Shown here piece after piece: positions 10,448-19,070 of a DNA stretch of 64,000 nucleotides. The notes below the pieces were generated by a model. That model was given only the letters and a program-made list of their open reading frames with translations, made no database searches and was not told where the DNA came from. The first letter of the stretch is position 1. Each line of letters opens with the position of its first letter. Made by a program: the position numbers and the translations under genes. Source of the stretch: Cryobacterium sp. HLT2-28 (GTDB lineage Bacteria; Actinomycetota; Actinomycetes; Actinomycetales; Microbacteriaceae); the NCBI RefSeq assembly GCF_004402495.1, contig NZ_SOFH01000007.1, positions 68,183 to 132,182 of the forward strand. Reading direction: 5' to 3'.

Positions 10448-10960
10448 ATGAGCACAGAGCCCGTCCCCGCCGAGGTCGAGAACTACTTCGCCGACCTCGA
10501 ACCGGACCAGCGCGCCGTGCTCTACCCGGTGATCGACACGGTGCGCGACGCCATGCCGCCCGGCTACGTGCTGGGCATGTACTGGGGGATGCCGGGCTGG
10601 GTGATCCCACTGGAGACCTTTCCGGACACCTACAACGGAGCGCCGCTGGCCTACGTCAGCGTCGCCGCCCAGAAGAACTACAACTCGCTCTACCTGATGG
10701 GGCTCTACGGCGACCCCGAGGCGGATGCCGCGTTCCGCGCCGAGTGGGCAGCCACCGGCCGCACGCTGAACATGGGCAAGAGCTGCCTGAGGTTCAAGAC
10801 CCTCGCCGACGTCGACCTCGGCATCATCGCCCGCACGGTGGCGAGCATCCCGGTCGATCGTTACCTGGAGACCTACCAGCGGATCAAGCCGGCCGCCGGC
10901 CGGGCCTCCGCCCGCACATCGACGGGCCGGCAGGCGCCGGGGGCGAGCGTCACGGGCTGA
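10448..10960 (+). CDS. DUF1801 domain-containing protein
   Basis: A 170-residue soluble protein of the DUF1801/YdhG-like fold. Typical features are the LEPDQRAVLYPVIDTVRDAMP helix region, YWGMPGW, YNGAPLAYVSVAAQKNYN and the GKSCLRFKTLADVDLG segment. The biochemical role is not established. The ATG follows a tggggggatg ribosome-site context. It lies between the c-di-GMP gene and mqo on the same strand. Confidence 0.85.
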   Translation: MSTEPVPAEVENYFADLEPDQRAVLYPVIDTVRDAMPPGYVLGMYWGMPGWVIPLETFPDTYNGAPLAYVSVAAQKNYNSLYLMGLYGDPEADAAFRAEWAATGRTLNMGKSCLRFKTLADVDLGIIARTVASIPVDRYLETYQRIKPAAGRASARTSTGRQAPGASVTG

Positions 10961-11001
10961 GCTGCACGGAGCATCCGTTCGCCGGAGATACACTGAAAAG
11001 T

Positions 11002-12480
11002 GTGAATCCAATGGCGAAGGTCGATGTCGTATTAATTGGTGGCGGCATCATGAGCGCCACCCTCGGTACCCTGATCAAGCAGTTGCAGCCCGACTGGAGC
11101 ATCGAGGTCTATGAGCGTCTGGGCGAGGTCGCCCAGGAAAGCTCCAACCCGTGGAACAACGCCGGCACCGGCCATGCGGCCCTCTGCGAACTCAACTACA
11201 TGCCCGCGGCCAAGGACGGCTCCGTCACCGCCGACAAGGCCGTGAGCATCAACGAGCAGTTCCAGATCAGCCGCCAGCTGTGGGCGCACCTGGTCACGAC
11301 CGGCGCGCTGCCCGAGCCCACCAACTTCATCAACTCCACCCCGCACATGACGTTCGTGCGCGGCAAGGACAACGTCGCCTACCTGCGCAAGCGGTTCGCG
11401 GCGCTCGAGAACCAGCCGCTGTTCCACGGCATGGAATACAGCGAGGACCCGGCCGTGATCGGCACCTGGACCCCGCTGCTCACCAGGAACCGGCCCAAGG
11501 GCCACAAGATCGCGGCGACCCGGATCGTCTCCGGCACCGACGTTGACTTCGGTGCCCTGACCCGGTACCTGTTCGAGAGCCTCGCCGAATCCGGCGCGGG
11601 CATCCACGTGAACCAGCAGGTCACCGGCCTGAAACAGCTTACGGATGGCAGCTGGCGGCTGAACCTGCGCCGTCTGGTCGGCGGGCACCCGAGCCAGGTC
11701 AACGCCCGGTTCGTCTTCGTCGGCGCGGGCGGCGGCGCGCTCGCCCTGCTGCAGCAGAGCGGCATCCCCGAGATCAAGGGCTTCGGTGGCTTCCCGATCA
11801 GCGGGCAGTTCCTGCGCACCACGAACCCGAAGCTCGTCGCCCAGCACCAGGCCAAGGTCTATGGCAAGGCCGCCGTGGGAGCCCCGCCGATGTCGGTGCC
11901 GCACCTGGACACCCGCATCGTCGACGGGCAAGCCTCGCTGCTCTTCGGCCCGTATGCCGGTTTCACGCCCAAGTTCCTCAAATCGAGCACCTGGTTCGAT
12001 CTGCCGTTCTCGATCCGCGCGCACAACATCGGGCCGATGCTCGCCGTGGCCGCACACAACTTCGGGCTGATGAAATACCTGATCGGCGAGGTTTTCGCCT
12101 CGAAGGCCACGAAGCTCAGGGCGCTGCAGGAGTTCATCCCCACCGCAAAACTGGCCGACTGGGAGCTCATCACCGCCGGGCAGCGCGTGCAGGTCATGAA
12201 GAAGGACCCCGATCAGGGTGGCGTGCTCCAGTTCGGCACCGAGGTCATCGCCTCGGCCGACGGCACGATCGCCGGGCTGCTCGGCGCCTCCCCGGGTGCG
12301 TCGACCGCGGCGCCGATCATGGTCGACCTGATCAAGCGGTGCTTCCCGGAGCGGTACCCGGCCTGGGAGTCCAAGCTGCGCGAGATGATCCCGAGCCTTG
12401 GCACGAAGCTCTCCGACGACCCGGCCGCCGCGGCCGCGTCGCTCGCCGCCACCGCCGCCGCGCTGAATCTTACCGCGTAG
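11002..12480 (+). CDS. mqo: Malate:quinone oxidoreductase
   Basis: FAD-dependent peripheral membrane enzyme that oxidises malate to oxaloacetate and reduces quinone; about 492 residues, as expected. FAD-binding motif DVVLIGGGIMSATLG is near the N terminus, followed by the Mqo-specific NNAGTGHAALCELNY. A glycine-rich FVGAGGGALALLQ segment and the C-terminal ASPGASTAAPIM block are present. GTG 11002 (ggaga 13 nt upstream) is preferred; ATG 11011 is in frame. Confidence 0.95.
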   Translation: MNPMAKVDVVLIGGGIMSATLGTLIKQLQPDWSIEVYERLGEVAQESSNPWNNAGTGHAALCELNYMPAAKDGSVTADKAVSINEQFQISRQLWAHLVTTGALPEPTNFINSTPHMTFVRGKDNVAYLRKRFAALENQPLFHGMEYSEDPAVIGTWTPLLTRNRPKGHKIAATRIVSGTDVDFGALTRYLFESLAESGAGIHVNQQVTGLKQLTDGSWRLNLRRLVGGHPSQVNARFVFVGAGGGALALLQQSGIPEIKGFGGFPISGQFLRTTNPKLVAQHQAKVYGKAAVGAPPMSVPHLDTRIVDGQASLLFGPYAGFTPKFLKSSTWFDLPFSIRAHNIGPMLAVAAHNFGLMKYLIGEVFASKATKLRALQEFIPTAKLADWELITAGQRVQVMKKDPDQGGVLQFGTEVIASADGTIAGLLGASPGASTAAPIMVDLIKRCFPERYPAWESKLREMIPSLGTKLSDDPAAAAASLAATAAALNLTA

Positions 12481-12564
12481 CGCGTAGCGCGTGCCGCCTC
12501 GCGGCGCTGCGCGCGGGGACTCGCGGCGCGGGGACTCGCGGCGCTCGCGCCGCGGCGCACCTCC

Positions 12565-12635
12565 GGGATGGAGTTTTTCGCGGAACGCGGTGTGTCCTGC
12601 CCGCACAGACGGCGTGTCGCGATTTTCTCCGGGCG
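12565..12635. repeat. Inverted-repeat intergenic element, copy D
   Basis: Left arm gggatggagtttttcgcgga (12565 on) and right arm ggcgtgtcgcgattttctcc (12610-12629). It is more degenerate than copies A-C but shares the same words in the same order. It sits between mqo and the SOS-controlled radical SAM gene. Confidence 0.65.
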
Positions 12636-12676
12636 GGCGGGCGGGCGGTCGGGCGCGGCATCCGCTTGCTTAATGC

Positions 12677-12692
12677 TCGAACGTGTGTTCGA
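12677..12692 (+). promoter_or_regulatory. LexA (SOS) box
   Basis: TCGAACGTGTGTTCGA is a perfect TCGAAC-N4-GTTCGA actinobacterial LexA operator, 8 nt upstream of the start codon of the Rv2578c-like gene. The mycobacterial Rv2578c is, from memory, listed in the LexA regulon, which agrees. Confidence 0.85.
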
Positions 12693-12700
12693 ATATCTGC

Positions 12701-14005
12701 ATGAGGTGGAGCGCGCAGGAACTGAGCACGGAGCAGACGGGCGCGCTGCCCGGTCTGGCCCGGCTGAACAACCTCGTGCGCAGTGTGCGCACGCCCGAAT
12801 TCGCCGGCATCACCTTCCATGAGGTGCTCGCCAAGTCCGCGCTCAACCGGGTGCCCGGCCAGAGCGCGATGCCGTTCGGCTGGACCATCAACCCCTACCG
12901 GGGCTGCTCTCACGCGTGCTCTTACTGCTTTGCTCGCCCGACGCACACGTACCTCGAGCTCGACGCCGGCAAAGACTTCGACAACGAGATCATCGTGAAG
13001 GTCAACGTGGCCGAGGTGCTGCGCAAGGAGCTCGCGAAGCCGAGCTGGGGCCGGCATCCGGTGGCCCTGGGCACGAACACCGACCCGTACCAGCGGGCGG
13101 AGGGCCGCTACCGGCTGATGCCCGGGATCATCGCCGCCCTCGCTCAATCCGGAACGCCGTTGTCCATCCTCACCAAGGGCACGCTGCTGCGCCGTGATCT
13201 CGACCTGCTCGTCGAGGCCAGCGGCGTCGTCCCCGTCGACCTGGCGATGTCGATCGCCATCTACGACGACGAACTGCAGCAGTCGGTGGAGCCCGGCACC
13301 CCGTCCACCGCCGCCCGCCTCGCCACGGTGACCGCGGTGCGCGAGCGCGGGCTCGACTGCTCGGTGTTCATGATGCCGATCCTGCCGTTCCTCACCGACA
13401 CGAAGGCGCACCTTGACGCCGCGCTGCGCCAGGCGAAGGCGGCCGGCGCGTCGAACATCATGTACACCGCGCTGCACCTGCGCCCCGGGGTCAAGGACTG
13501 GTACCTGCAGTGGCTGGCCCGCGACCACCCCGAGTTGATGTCGCGCTACCAGGAGCTGTACGCGACGGGCGCGTACGCCCGGAAGGAGTACCGGATCTGG
13601 CTGGCGGCGCGGATCAAACCGCTGATCCGCGCGCATGGCCTCGAGCGCGGCCGGGAAGACCCCGCGACCGGCGGAGTGCGCTCGAGTGCGCTCGGCCGCC
13701 CGCAGCAGGGCAATCCCGACGCCGCGGCATCCCGGCCCGGCGACGGCCAGGACCCGTTTTCCCGCTTCGCCACCGACCGAAGCGCCGTCGCCTTCCCCGC
13801 CGACGACCGCGACCGCACCGACGACCGCGGCCGAAGCGCCGTAGCCTTCCCCGCCGACGACCGCGAGCGCACCGGCCGCTCCGCCTCGGAGGGCCTCGCC
13901 CTCGGTCCGGCGGATGCCGCGGTGCGCCCCGCCGCCTACGCGCGCACCCGGAGGTCCCTGATCGAAGAGGAACTCCCGCCGGAGCTCGCGCCGACCCTCT
14001 TCTGA
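12701..14005 (+). CDS. Rv2578c-family radical SAM protein, SOS-regulated
   Basis: A 434-residue member of the Rv2578c-like radical SAM family (spore photoproduct lyase-related by fold). The 4Fe-4S motif is CSHACSYC (C-x3-C-x2-C) after the family signature INPYRGC. A YCFARPTHTYLELD block and GTNTDPYQ follow. ATG 12701 is chosen because family members start with MRW and are followed by an LPGLARL segment. The C-terminal ~110 residues are poorly conserved and carry two tandem copies of a RSAVAFPADDR unit. Its start lies 8 nt after a perfect LexA box, so expression is expected on DNA damage. Substrate unknown; a DNA-repair role is inferred from regulation only. Confidence 0.88.
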   Translation: MRWSAQELSTEQTGALPGLARLNNLVRSVRTPEFAGITFHEVLAKSALNRVPGQSAMPFGWTINPYRGCSHACSYCFARPTHTYLELDAGKDFDNEIIVKVNVAEVLRKELAKPSWGRHPVALGTNTDPYQRAEGRYRLMPGIIAALAQSGTPLSILTKGTLLRRDLDLLVEASGVVPVDLAMSIAIYDDELQQSVEPGTPSTAARLATVTAVRERGLDCSVFMMPILPFLTDTKAHLDAALRQAKAAGASNIMYTALHLRPGVKDWYLQWLARDHPELMSRYQELYATGAYARKEYRIWLAARIKPLIRAHGLERGREDPATGGVRSSALGRPQQGNPDAAASRPGDGQDPFSRFATDRSAVAFPADDRDRTDDRGRSAVAFPADDRERTGRSASEGLALGPADAAVRPAAYARTRRSLIEEELPPELAPTLF

Positions 14006-14040
14006 CGCGCAGGTTCTCGGCTCGCCCGCGCGCGTGCACG

Positions 14041-14122
14041 CACGTTGGGTCGGAGAAATTGGCAACACGCCGTGTTCGAGGCTGCGACACCACGCACGTC
14101 GCGAAAAACTCCATCCCAACGA
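14041..14122. repeat. Inverted-repeat intergenic element, copy E
   Basis: Left arm cacgttgggtcggagaaatt (14041-14060) and right arm cgtcgcgaaaaactccatcc (14097-14116) then caacg. Shares the cgttgg-ggag and gacacgcc words with copy C. Located between the radical SAM gene and the sensor kinase gene. Confidence 0.6.
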
Positions 14123-14244
14123 TCACACCGCCGGCGCGGCCGGCGCGGCCGGCGCCGGCGCGGTCCCACCCGGCCTGACCGGCGAATTCCTCCGCCGCGC
14201 TCACCGCCGGAGTGGGATACTCAACCAAGGCAGAGGAGGCCCCG

Positions 14245-15854
14245 ATGACGCTGGGATTGCCCGACCATCTGGTCGAACCGATTCTCAGCCGTGCCCTCGC
14301 GCGCGCATCGCACCGGTTCGCACTCACCTGCCTCACCGGCGCCCTGCTCTCGGCGCTGGCCCTGAGCCTCGCCTACGAGTCCGGTGCGCTCTGGGTTGCC
14401 GTGCTTGCGGTCCTGGCCATGGCGGTGCTCCTCGTCGTCCTCAGCCTGCGCCACACCGTGCCGCTCACCATCGCCTACCTCCTGGTCGGCACAGGCGGCA
14501 CCTACCTCTACACGACGGCCGTGCTCGGGCTGCCCGACGTCTTCCCGGCGTCGAACATATTCCTCGTCGCGCTGCCGAAACTGGCGCTGATCATGGTCGG
14601 CGGAGCCGGGGCCGGCGCGCTCACCGGAGTGCTCTGGAGCACGGCCGGTTTCGTGCTGGCCGAGACCGTCACCGTTGTCGCCGCGGCGGAGGCCGGGGTG
14701 GCCTACCTGCCCGATGGGTTCACCGTCTCCGCCTACCTGTTCCTCGTCGCCGTGCTCGTGCTCGCCGGTTCCGCCCGTCGCTCGCACCGTGCCGCCCAGT
14801 CCGCGATCCACCGGGCTGTGCAGGCCGATCAGTCCCGGCTCCTCCGCCAGGACCTCGACCGGCGCGCCCTTGACCTCAACCAGGACACCACCCTCAACGA
14901 GCTGATCGCCCTCTCCCGGGCCCACGTCGGCCCGCTCAGTGAGAACCTGGCCGGCAGCATCCGCGCGGCCTTGCACCGGCTGCGCGGCACCGACTGGCTG
15001 ACCGACGCCGACGCCCACAGCGTCTCGCATCCTCCGGGGTCGGATGCTGGCTCGCCAGCGAGGTCTACCGGGCGATCGAGCGGTGCCGCGATCGCGGACT
15101 CGTGGTCGACGTCACGGGTGACCGGTCGGCCCTCGGTCGCCTCGAGCCCGGCGTCGACCATGAGCTCGGACTGGCTGTGCAGCAGTGCCTGATCAACGTC
15201 ATCCTGCACGCGGGGATCGTGTCGGCCGAGGTTGACATCGGCGCCGACGACGGCACCGTTTCGGTGATGGTGATGGATGCCGGCCGCGGCTTCACCGAGT
15301 CGGAGACCGGTGCCGACCGGCTCGGTCTCCGCCAGGCGGTTCGTCGCCGGATCGAGCGGCTCGGAGGTTCGGTGACGGTCCTGACCCGTCCCGACGCGGG
15401 CACGTCGGTGCTGCTCAGCGTGCCCGCGTCGACCGAATCCGCCTCGGTGACCGGACCTGCCTCGGTGACCAACCCTGCCTCGGTGACCGGACCTGCCTCG
15501 GTGACCAACCCTGCCTCGGTGACCGGACCTGCCTCGGTGACCAACCCTGCCTCGGTGACCGGACCTGCCTCGGTGACCAACCCCGCCTCGGTGACCGGAC
15601 CTGCCTCGGTGACCAACCCCGCGGCGGTGACCGGACCTGCCTCGGTGACCAACCCCGCGGCGGTGACCGGACCTGCCTCGGTGACCAACCCCGCGGCGGT
15701 GACCGGACCTGCCTCGGTGACCAACCCTGCCTCGGTGACCGGACCTGCCGCGGCGACCGAACCTGCCTCGGTGACCGAGCCTGTCGAGACGCCTGCCGAA
15801 CCGGCGGAGCCACCAGCCGCTCCAGCGATCGCTGACGGGCAGGCGCCGCGTTGA
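14245..15854 (+). pseudogene. Membrane sensor histidine kinase-like gene, split by a frameshift
   Basis: The first part (14245 to about 15030) encodes a membrane protein with about six hydrophobic helices, then a cytosolic helix region (LLRQDLDRRALDLNQDTTLNELIALSR). The second part, in the -1 frame, reads LASEVYRAIERCRDRGLVVDVT and continues into an HATPase-like domain: CLINVILHAG as N-box, VMDAGRGF as G-box and AGTSVLLSVP. The switch lies between about 15015 and 15050. Both halves keep good coding character, so one indel (or sequencing error) is the simplest reading. ATG 14245 has a strong gaggag site; the start codon of the second half is not separate. The C terminus carries a long tandem repeat. 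Its stop overlaps the start of the next gene by 4 nt. Confidence 0.75.
15438..15780 (+). repeat. 36-bp coding minisatellite (SVTGPA/SVTNPA repeat)
   Basis: About eight full copies plus one degenerate copy of a 36-bp unit, itself two 18-bp halves: gcctcggtgaccggacct and gcctcggtgaccaaccct. It encodes alternating ASVTGP/ASVTNP hexapeptides at the C terminus of the kinase-like protein. Copies are nearly identical, with a sub-block of three where gcctcg became gcggcg. This indicates recent expansion by slippage or unequal recombination. Confidence 0.95.
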
Positions 15855-17344
15855 CCTCCACGCCGCGCACCCAGCAGGAGCCTCGCACCCCACGAAGGTT
15901 CCTCACCCAGCAGCGCCTCGACCCGCTCGGCGCCCTCGCCGCCTGGCCACTCGCGCCCGTCGTCGCGCTGATCGTCGTCGCGTACACGGCCACCACCACG
16001 GTGCTTCAGGCCGGGCAGATCCAGCATCCGCTGCTCTCCGTGCTCGCGATCGTGGCATCCGTCGCCGCGGCCGGCACCCTCGTGGCCGCGAGCCGGCCAG
16101 ACCACGCGCCCTTCGACCGGCCGCTGCACCTCGTCATGGTTGGACTCGCCGTCTCGGCGCACCTGCTCGACGAGGCCGCCCGATGGGGCCGCAACACGCT
16201 GATCCAGGACGACTTCGGCCCGCTCTGCATCGGACTTCTCCTGCTCGCGCTCGCGCCCTACCGGCCGTGGCGGGAGATCGCACTTTCCGGGGCGGTCGCG
16301 GCCGCGATCGTCGCGGCGGTCACCGTGCCCCAGGCGCCGTCCCTCAGCATCGCGGTGCCCGCGGTGATCTACGCGATCGTCGCGGTCAGCCAGGTGCTGG
16401 CACCCGCGCTCGCCGGTGCCGCGTACTCGCGCCGGATTGTGCGGTTGCTGCTGACCTGGCAGACGGATGCCCGGCGCGCCATCGCGGCGCGCGCCGAGGA
16501 GAGCCGAGGCCAGGTCGTCCGCACCGTCGTCGAACAGCAGGGGGCGAGCCTCGGAGCGGGCGTGTTCCCGCTGCTGACCGGCGTGCTCGACCACGGAGAG
16601 GTCACCAGGGCCGACATCGCCCGGGCCGGCGAGCTGGCCGGCGCCCTGCGCAGGGAGCTCGTGCGCGACATCGACAAGACCTGGCTGGACGCGGTGGTCG
16701 ACCGCGAACGCGCCGGCCTGCTCGAGCGCGGCGCCACCGCGCTGCTCGTCGTGGCCGACCCGGAGCACCGGGCCACGGCGTTCACCGCTGACCAGCGCGC
16801 GGCGATCGCGGCGCTGATCGGGGCGCTCTGCGCGGTCAGCGGATTCGACCCGTGCAGCCTGGTCGTGCAGGTTGCCGACGGCACGGATGCCCGCCGCCGC
16901 CCGCTCCTGGACCGCTTCGGCGAACTGACGGCCGGCGTCGGCACCGCACTGGACAAGCCCGGCCGCACGCCCCGCAGCCTCACCGTCGCCACGGAACCGA
17001 CGGCGACGGGCACGGGGTCCCTGGCCACGGCCACGGCCACGGCCGCGGCGACGACCACGGACTCTGTCGCCACGACCACCGGTGCGATCACAACCGCGAC
17101 GGGTTCGATCGGCACGGTCCCCGGGCCCGCCGCCCTGCCACTACGGGTCGCCACCGTCACGATCCAGGTCGGCATCGACCTGTCGGAGCGGAGGCTGCGC
17201 CGGGTGCTCCGCCCCTACCTCGGCGTGCTCCGGGTGGTCTTCGGCCGGGTGCGGGTGTCGATGCGCCGGCCGCTGCTCATGCTCGAGTTCGACGACGAGC
17301 GCGGGCCGACGAGCATCCGCCGCGGCCTCGGCACGGCCCGGTGA
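15851..17344 (+). CDS. Membrane protein of unknown function, coupled to the sensor kinase gene
   Basis: A 497-residue protein starting at TTG 15851, overlapping the previous stop by 4 nt. About six hydrophobic helices occupy residues ~30-190. A cytosolic part follows (LLLTWQTDARRAIAARAEESRGQVVRTVVEQQG) that resembles a dimerisation helix without an obvious phospho-acceptor histidine. A Thr/Ala-rich low-complexity linker lies near residues 375-420 (TATATAAATTTDSVATTTGA). I see no HATPase motifs. The layout (membrane domain plus degenerate cytosolic module) resembles the preceding kinase-like protein and the 814-residue protein at 19067, so it may be a partner of these. Function not assigned. 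Confidence 0.75.
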   Translation: MTSTPRTQQEPRTPRRFLTQQRLDPLGALAAWPLAPVVALIVVAYTATTTVLQAGQIQHPLLSVLAIVASVAAAGTLVAASRPDHAPFDRPLHLVMVGLAVSAHLLDEAARWGRNTLIQDDFGPLCIGLLLLALAPYRPWREIALSGAVAAAIVAAVTVPQAPSLSIAVPAVIYAIVAVSQVLAPALAGAAYSRRIVRLLLTWQTDARRAIAARAEESRGQVVRTVVEQQGASLGAGVFPLLTGVLDHGEVTRADIARAGELAGALRRELVRDIDKTWLDAVVDRERAGLLERGATALLVVADPEHRATAFTADQRAAIAALIGALCAVSGFDPCSLVVQVADGTDARRRPLLDRFGELTAGVGTALDKPGRTPRSLTVATEPTATGTGSLATATATAAATTTDSVATTTGAITTATGSIGTVPGPAALPLRVATVTIQVGIDLSERRLRRVLRPYLGVLRVVFGRVRVSMRRPLLMLEFDDERGPTSIRRGLGTAR

Positions 17345-17488
17345 CCCGTCGTGCGGGCGCGGGGCAAGTACGCTGAGTGAGGCCTGACGCCGGGTATCCG
17401 TTCCACTCAGCAAGCAGGAGCGGTGCAGCGGCGGCGCAGGAAACGGAGATGAGCGGCACACAGCGGCCGAGGGGCGGGGTTCGTAGCA

Positions 17489-18115
17489 GTGGCAAAACTG
17501 TACTTCCGATACGGGGCGATGAACAGCGGCAAGAGCACCTCCATGCTCCAGGCCGCCTACAACTATGAGGAGCGCGGGCACAAGGTGCTGCTGGCCAAGC
17601 CGTCGGTCGACACCAAGGGCGACCGCGGCATCCTCTCGCGGCTCGGCGTCACCCGCGGTGTCGACTTCCTGCTCACCCCCGCGGCGGATGCCTTCACCCT
17701 CTTCGCCGAGCACCGCGCCCGGGTGCTCGCCGACTCCGGCCTCGACGTCAGCTGCCTGCTCGTCGACGAGGCCCAGTTCCTGACCGAGCCGCAGGTCGAC
17801 GACCTGCTCCGGATCGCTATCCTCGAGAACATCCCGGTGCTGGCCTACGGGATCCGCACCGATTTCCAGACCGTGGCGTTCCCGGGCAGCCGCCGGCTGC
17901 TCGAGGTGGCGCACAGCCTCGAGGAACTGAAGACGATCTGCCGCTGCGGGCGCAAGGCCGTGTTCAATGGGCGCAAGATCGACGGCGTCTTCGTCTTCGA
18001 CGGCGACCAGGTGGCCATCGACGGCACCGAAGTGACCTACGAGTCGCTCTGCGGCTCCTGCTACCTCGAAGAGAGCGGCGGCGTGCTCAACAACCGCAGC
18101 CGCGGCACCGCCTGA
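17489..18115 (+). CDS. tdk: Thymidine kinase (type II)
   Basis: Salvage kinase making dTMP; 208 residues, typical for type II TK. P-loop GAMNSGKST at residues ~9-17, Walker B-like LLVDEAQF with the catalytic glutamate, the flexible TDFQT segment and a structural zinc site (ICRCG and CGSC cysteine pairs) are all present. GTG start at 17489 with a ggggcgggg context upstream. Confidence 0.95.
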   Translation: MAKLYFRYGAMNSGKSTSMLQAAYNYEERGHKVLLAKPSVDTKGDRGILSRLGVTRGVDFLLTPAADAFTLFAEHRARVLADSGLDVSCLLVDEAQFLTEPQVDDLLRIAILENIPVLAYGIRTDFQTVAFPGSRRLLEVAHSLEELKTICRCGRKAVFNGRKIDGVFVFDGDQVAIDGTEVTYESLCGSCYLEESGGVLNNRSRGTA

Positions 18116-18416
18116 CCCGACGCACGGCAACGTCGGCGGCAGCGATGTCGCCGGCAGCCGGGCGTGGCGTGCGGTGCGCCCGAAAATTGGAGAAGGGGCG
18201 CTCAGACGATCCGGTCACGCAGTGTGCAGTCGTATCGCGAGCGCCCCACCAACCCCCCGGTGGTTTCCCCCGACTTACACCATAAGTGGGTGAAAACGGC
18301 CTGAAAAGCCGTCAGTTGTCAGGGCACCAGTACGGGGGTCAAAGCTGTCCGTATGCCCGCGGGCATGGCACACTCGTTCAGGCAGGTCCAGAAAAACCCC
18401 AGACGAAGGAACGAAT
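18116..18416. other. 300-bp intergenic region with an inverted repeat
   Basis: No gene seen. It contains a perfect 9-bp inverted repeat, ggggcgctc (18195-18203) and gagcgcccc (18239-18247), with a 35-base spacer. This could be the end of tdk transcription or an operator for the response regulator gene downstream. The remaining sequence up to 18416 presumably holds the promoter of the response regulator. Confidence 0.5.
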
Positions 18417-19070
18417 ATGGCTCGCTTTCGAGTCGCCCTCATCGATGACCACGAGATCGTGGCGCGCGGCTTCGCCGACCTGTTCTCCACCATCCCCGAG
18501 ATCCACGTGGTGGCCACGGTGGCCACCGTCCCCGAGCTGTTGGCCTCACCGGCCCAGGCAGAGGGCATTGACCTGGTCATCCTCGACCTTCGCCTGTCCG
18601 ACGGCTCCACCGTCACCGACAACGTCGACCGGCTCCGGGCGACGGATGCCGCAGTGCTCGCCTTCACCGCCGGCGACGACGCCCTGCTGATGCGGGCGGC
18701 CGCCCGCGGCGGAGTGCTCGGCGTGGTGCGCAAGTCCGAACCCACAGCCGTGCTGCTCGACGTGGTGCGCCGGGCGGCGGCGGGGGAGACGATCGCGTCC
18801 ACGGAGTGGGCCGCCGCCCTCGACGGCGATCCTGACCTGGCCGACGCGGCGCTGAGCCCCCGCGAACGCGAGGTGCTCTCGCTCTACGCCGCCGGGGCGA
18901 AGGCGCCGCTGGTGGCGTCGCAGACCGGGCTGTCCGAACTCACGGTGATCGACTACATCCGTCGCGTCCGGTCGAAGTACGAGCGGGTGGGTCGCCCCGC
19001 CAACACGAAGATCGACCTGTACAAACGGGCGCTGGAAGACGGCATCCTGCCGATTCCCGGGCAGCCGTGA
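18417..19070 (+). CDS. NarL/LuxR-type response regulator
   Basis: A 217-residue two-component regulator. The receiver domain has acidic pair IDDHE near residues 9-13, phospho-acceptor aspartate in VILDLRLSDG and a K-containing RKSEP. The C-terminal LuxR HTH begins at LSPREREVLSLYAAGA, though the recognition helix region (SELTVIDYIRRVRSKYERVGRPANTKIDLYKRA) is variant. An aagg ribosome site precedes the ATG. The stop overlaps the next sensor gene by 4 nt, so the pair is translationally coupled and probably a cognate system. Confidence 0.9.
   Translation: MARFRVALIDDHEIVARGFADLFSTIPEIHVVATVATVPELLASPAQAEGIDLVILDLRLSDGSTVTDNVDRLRATDAAVLAFTAGDDALLMRAAARGGVLGVVRKSEPTAVLLDVVRRAAAGETIASTEWAAALDGDPDLADAALSPREREVLSLYAAGAKAPLVASQTGLSELTVIDYIRRVRSKYERVGRPANTKIDLYKRALEDGILPIPGQP

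Noticed and set aside
12470..14119. Long minus-strand frame opposite the radical SAM gene
   Set aside because: Antisense shadow in GC-rich DNA; the plus-strand protein has clear radical SAM motifs.
15438..15780. Regular 36-bp repeats resembling a CRISPR array
   Set aside because: Repeats are adjacent without unique spacers, stay in frame and encode a hexapeptide repeat; no cas genes nearby.
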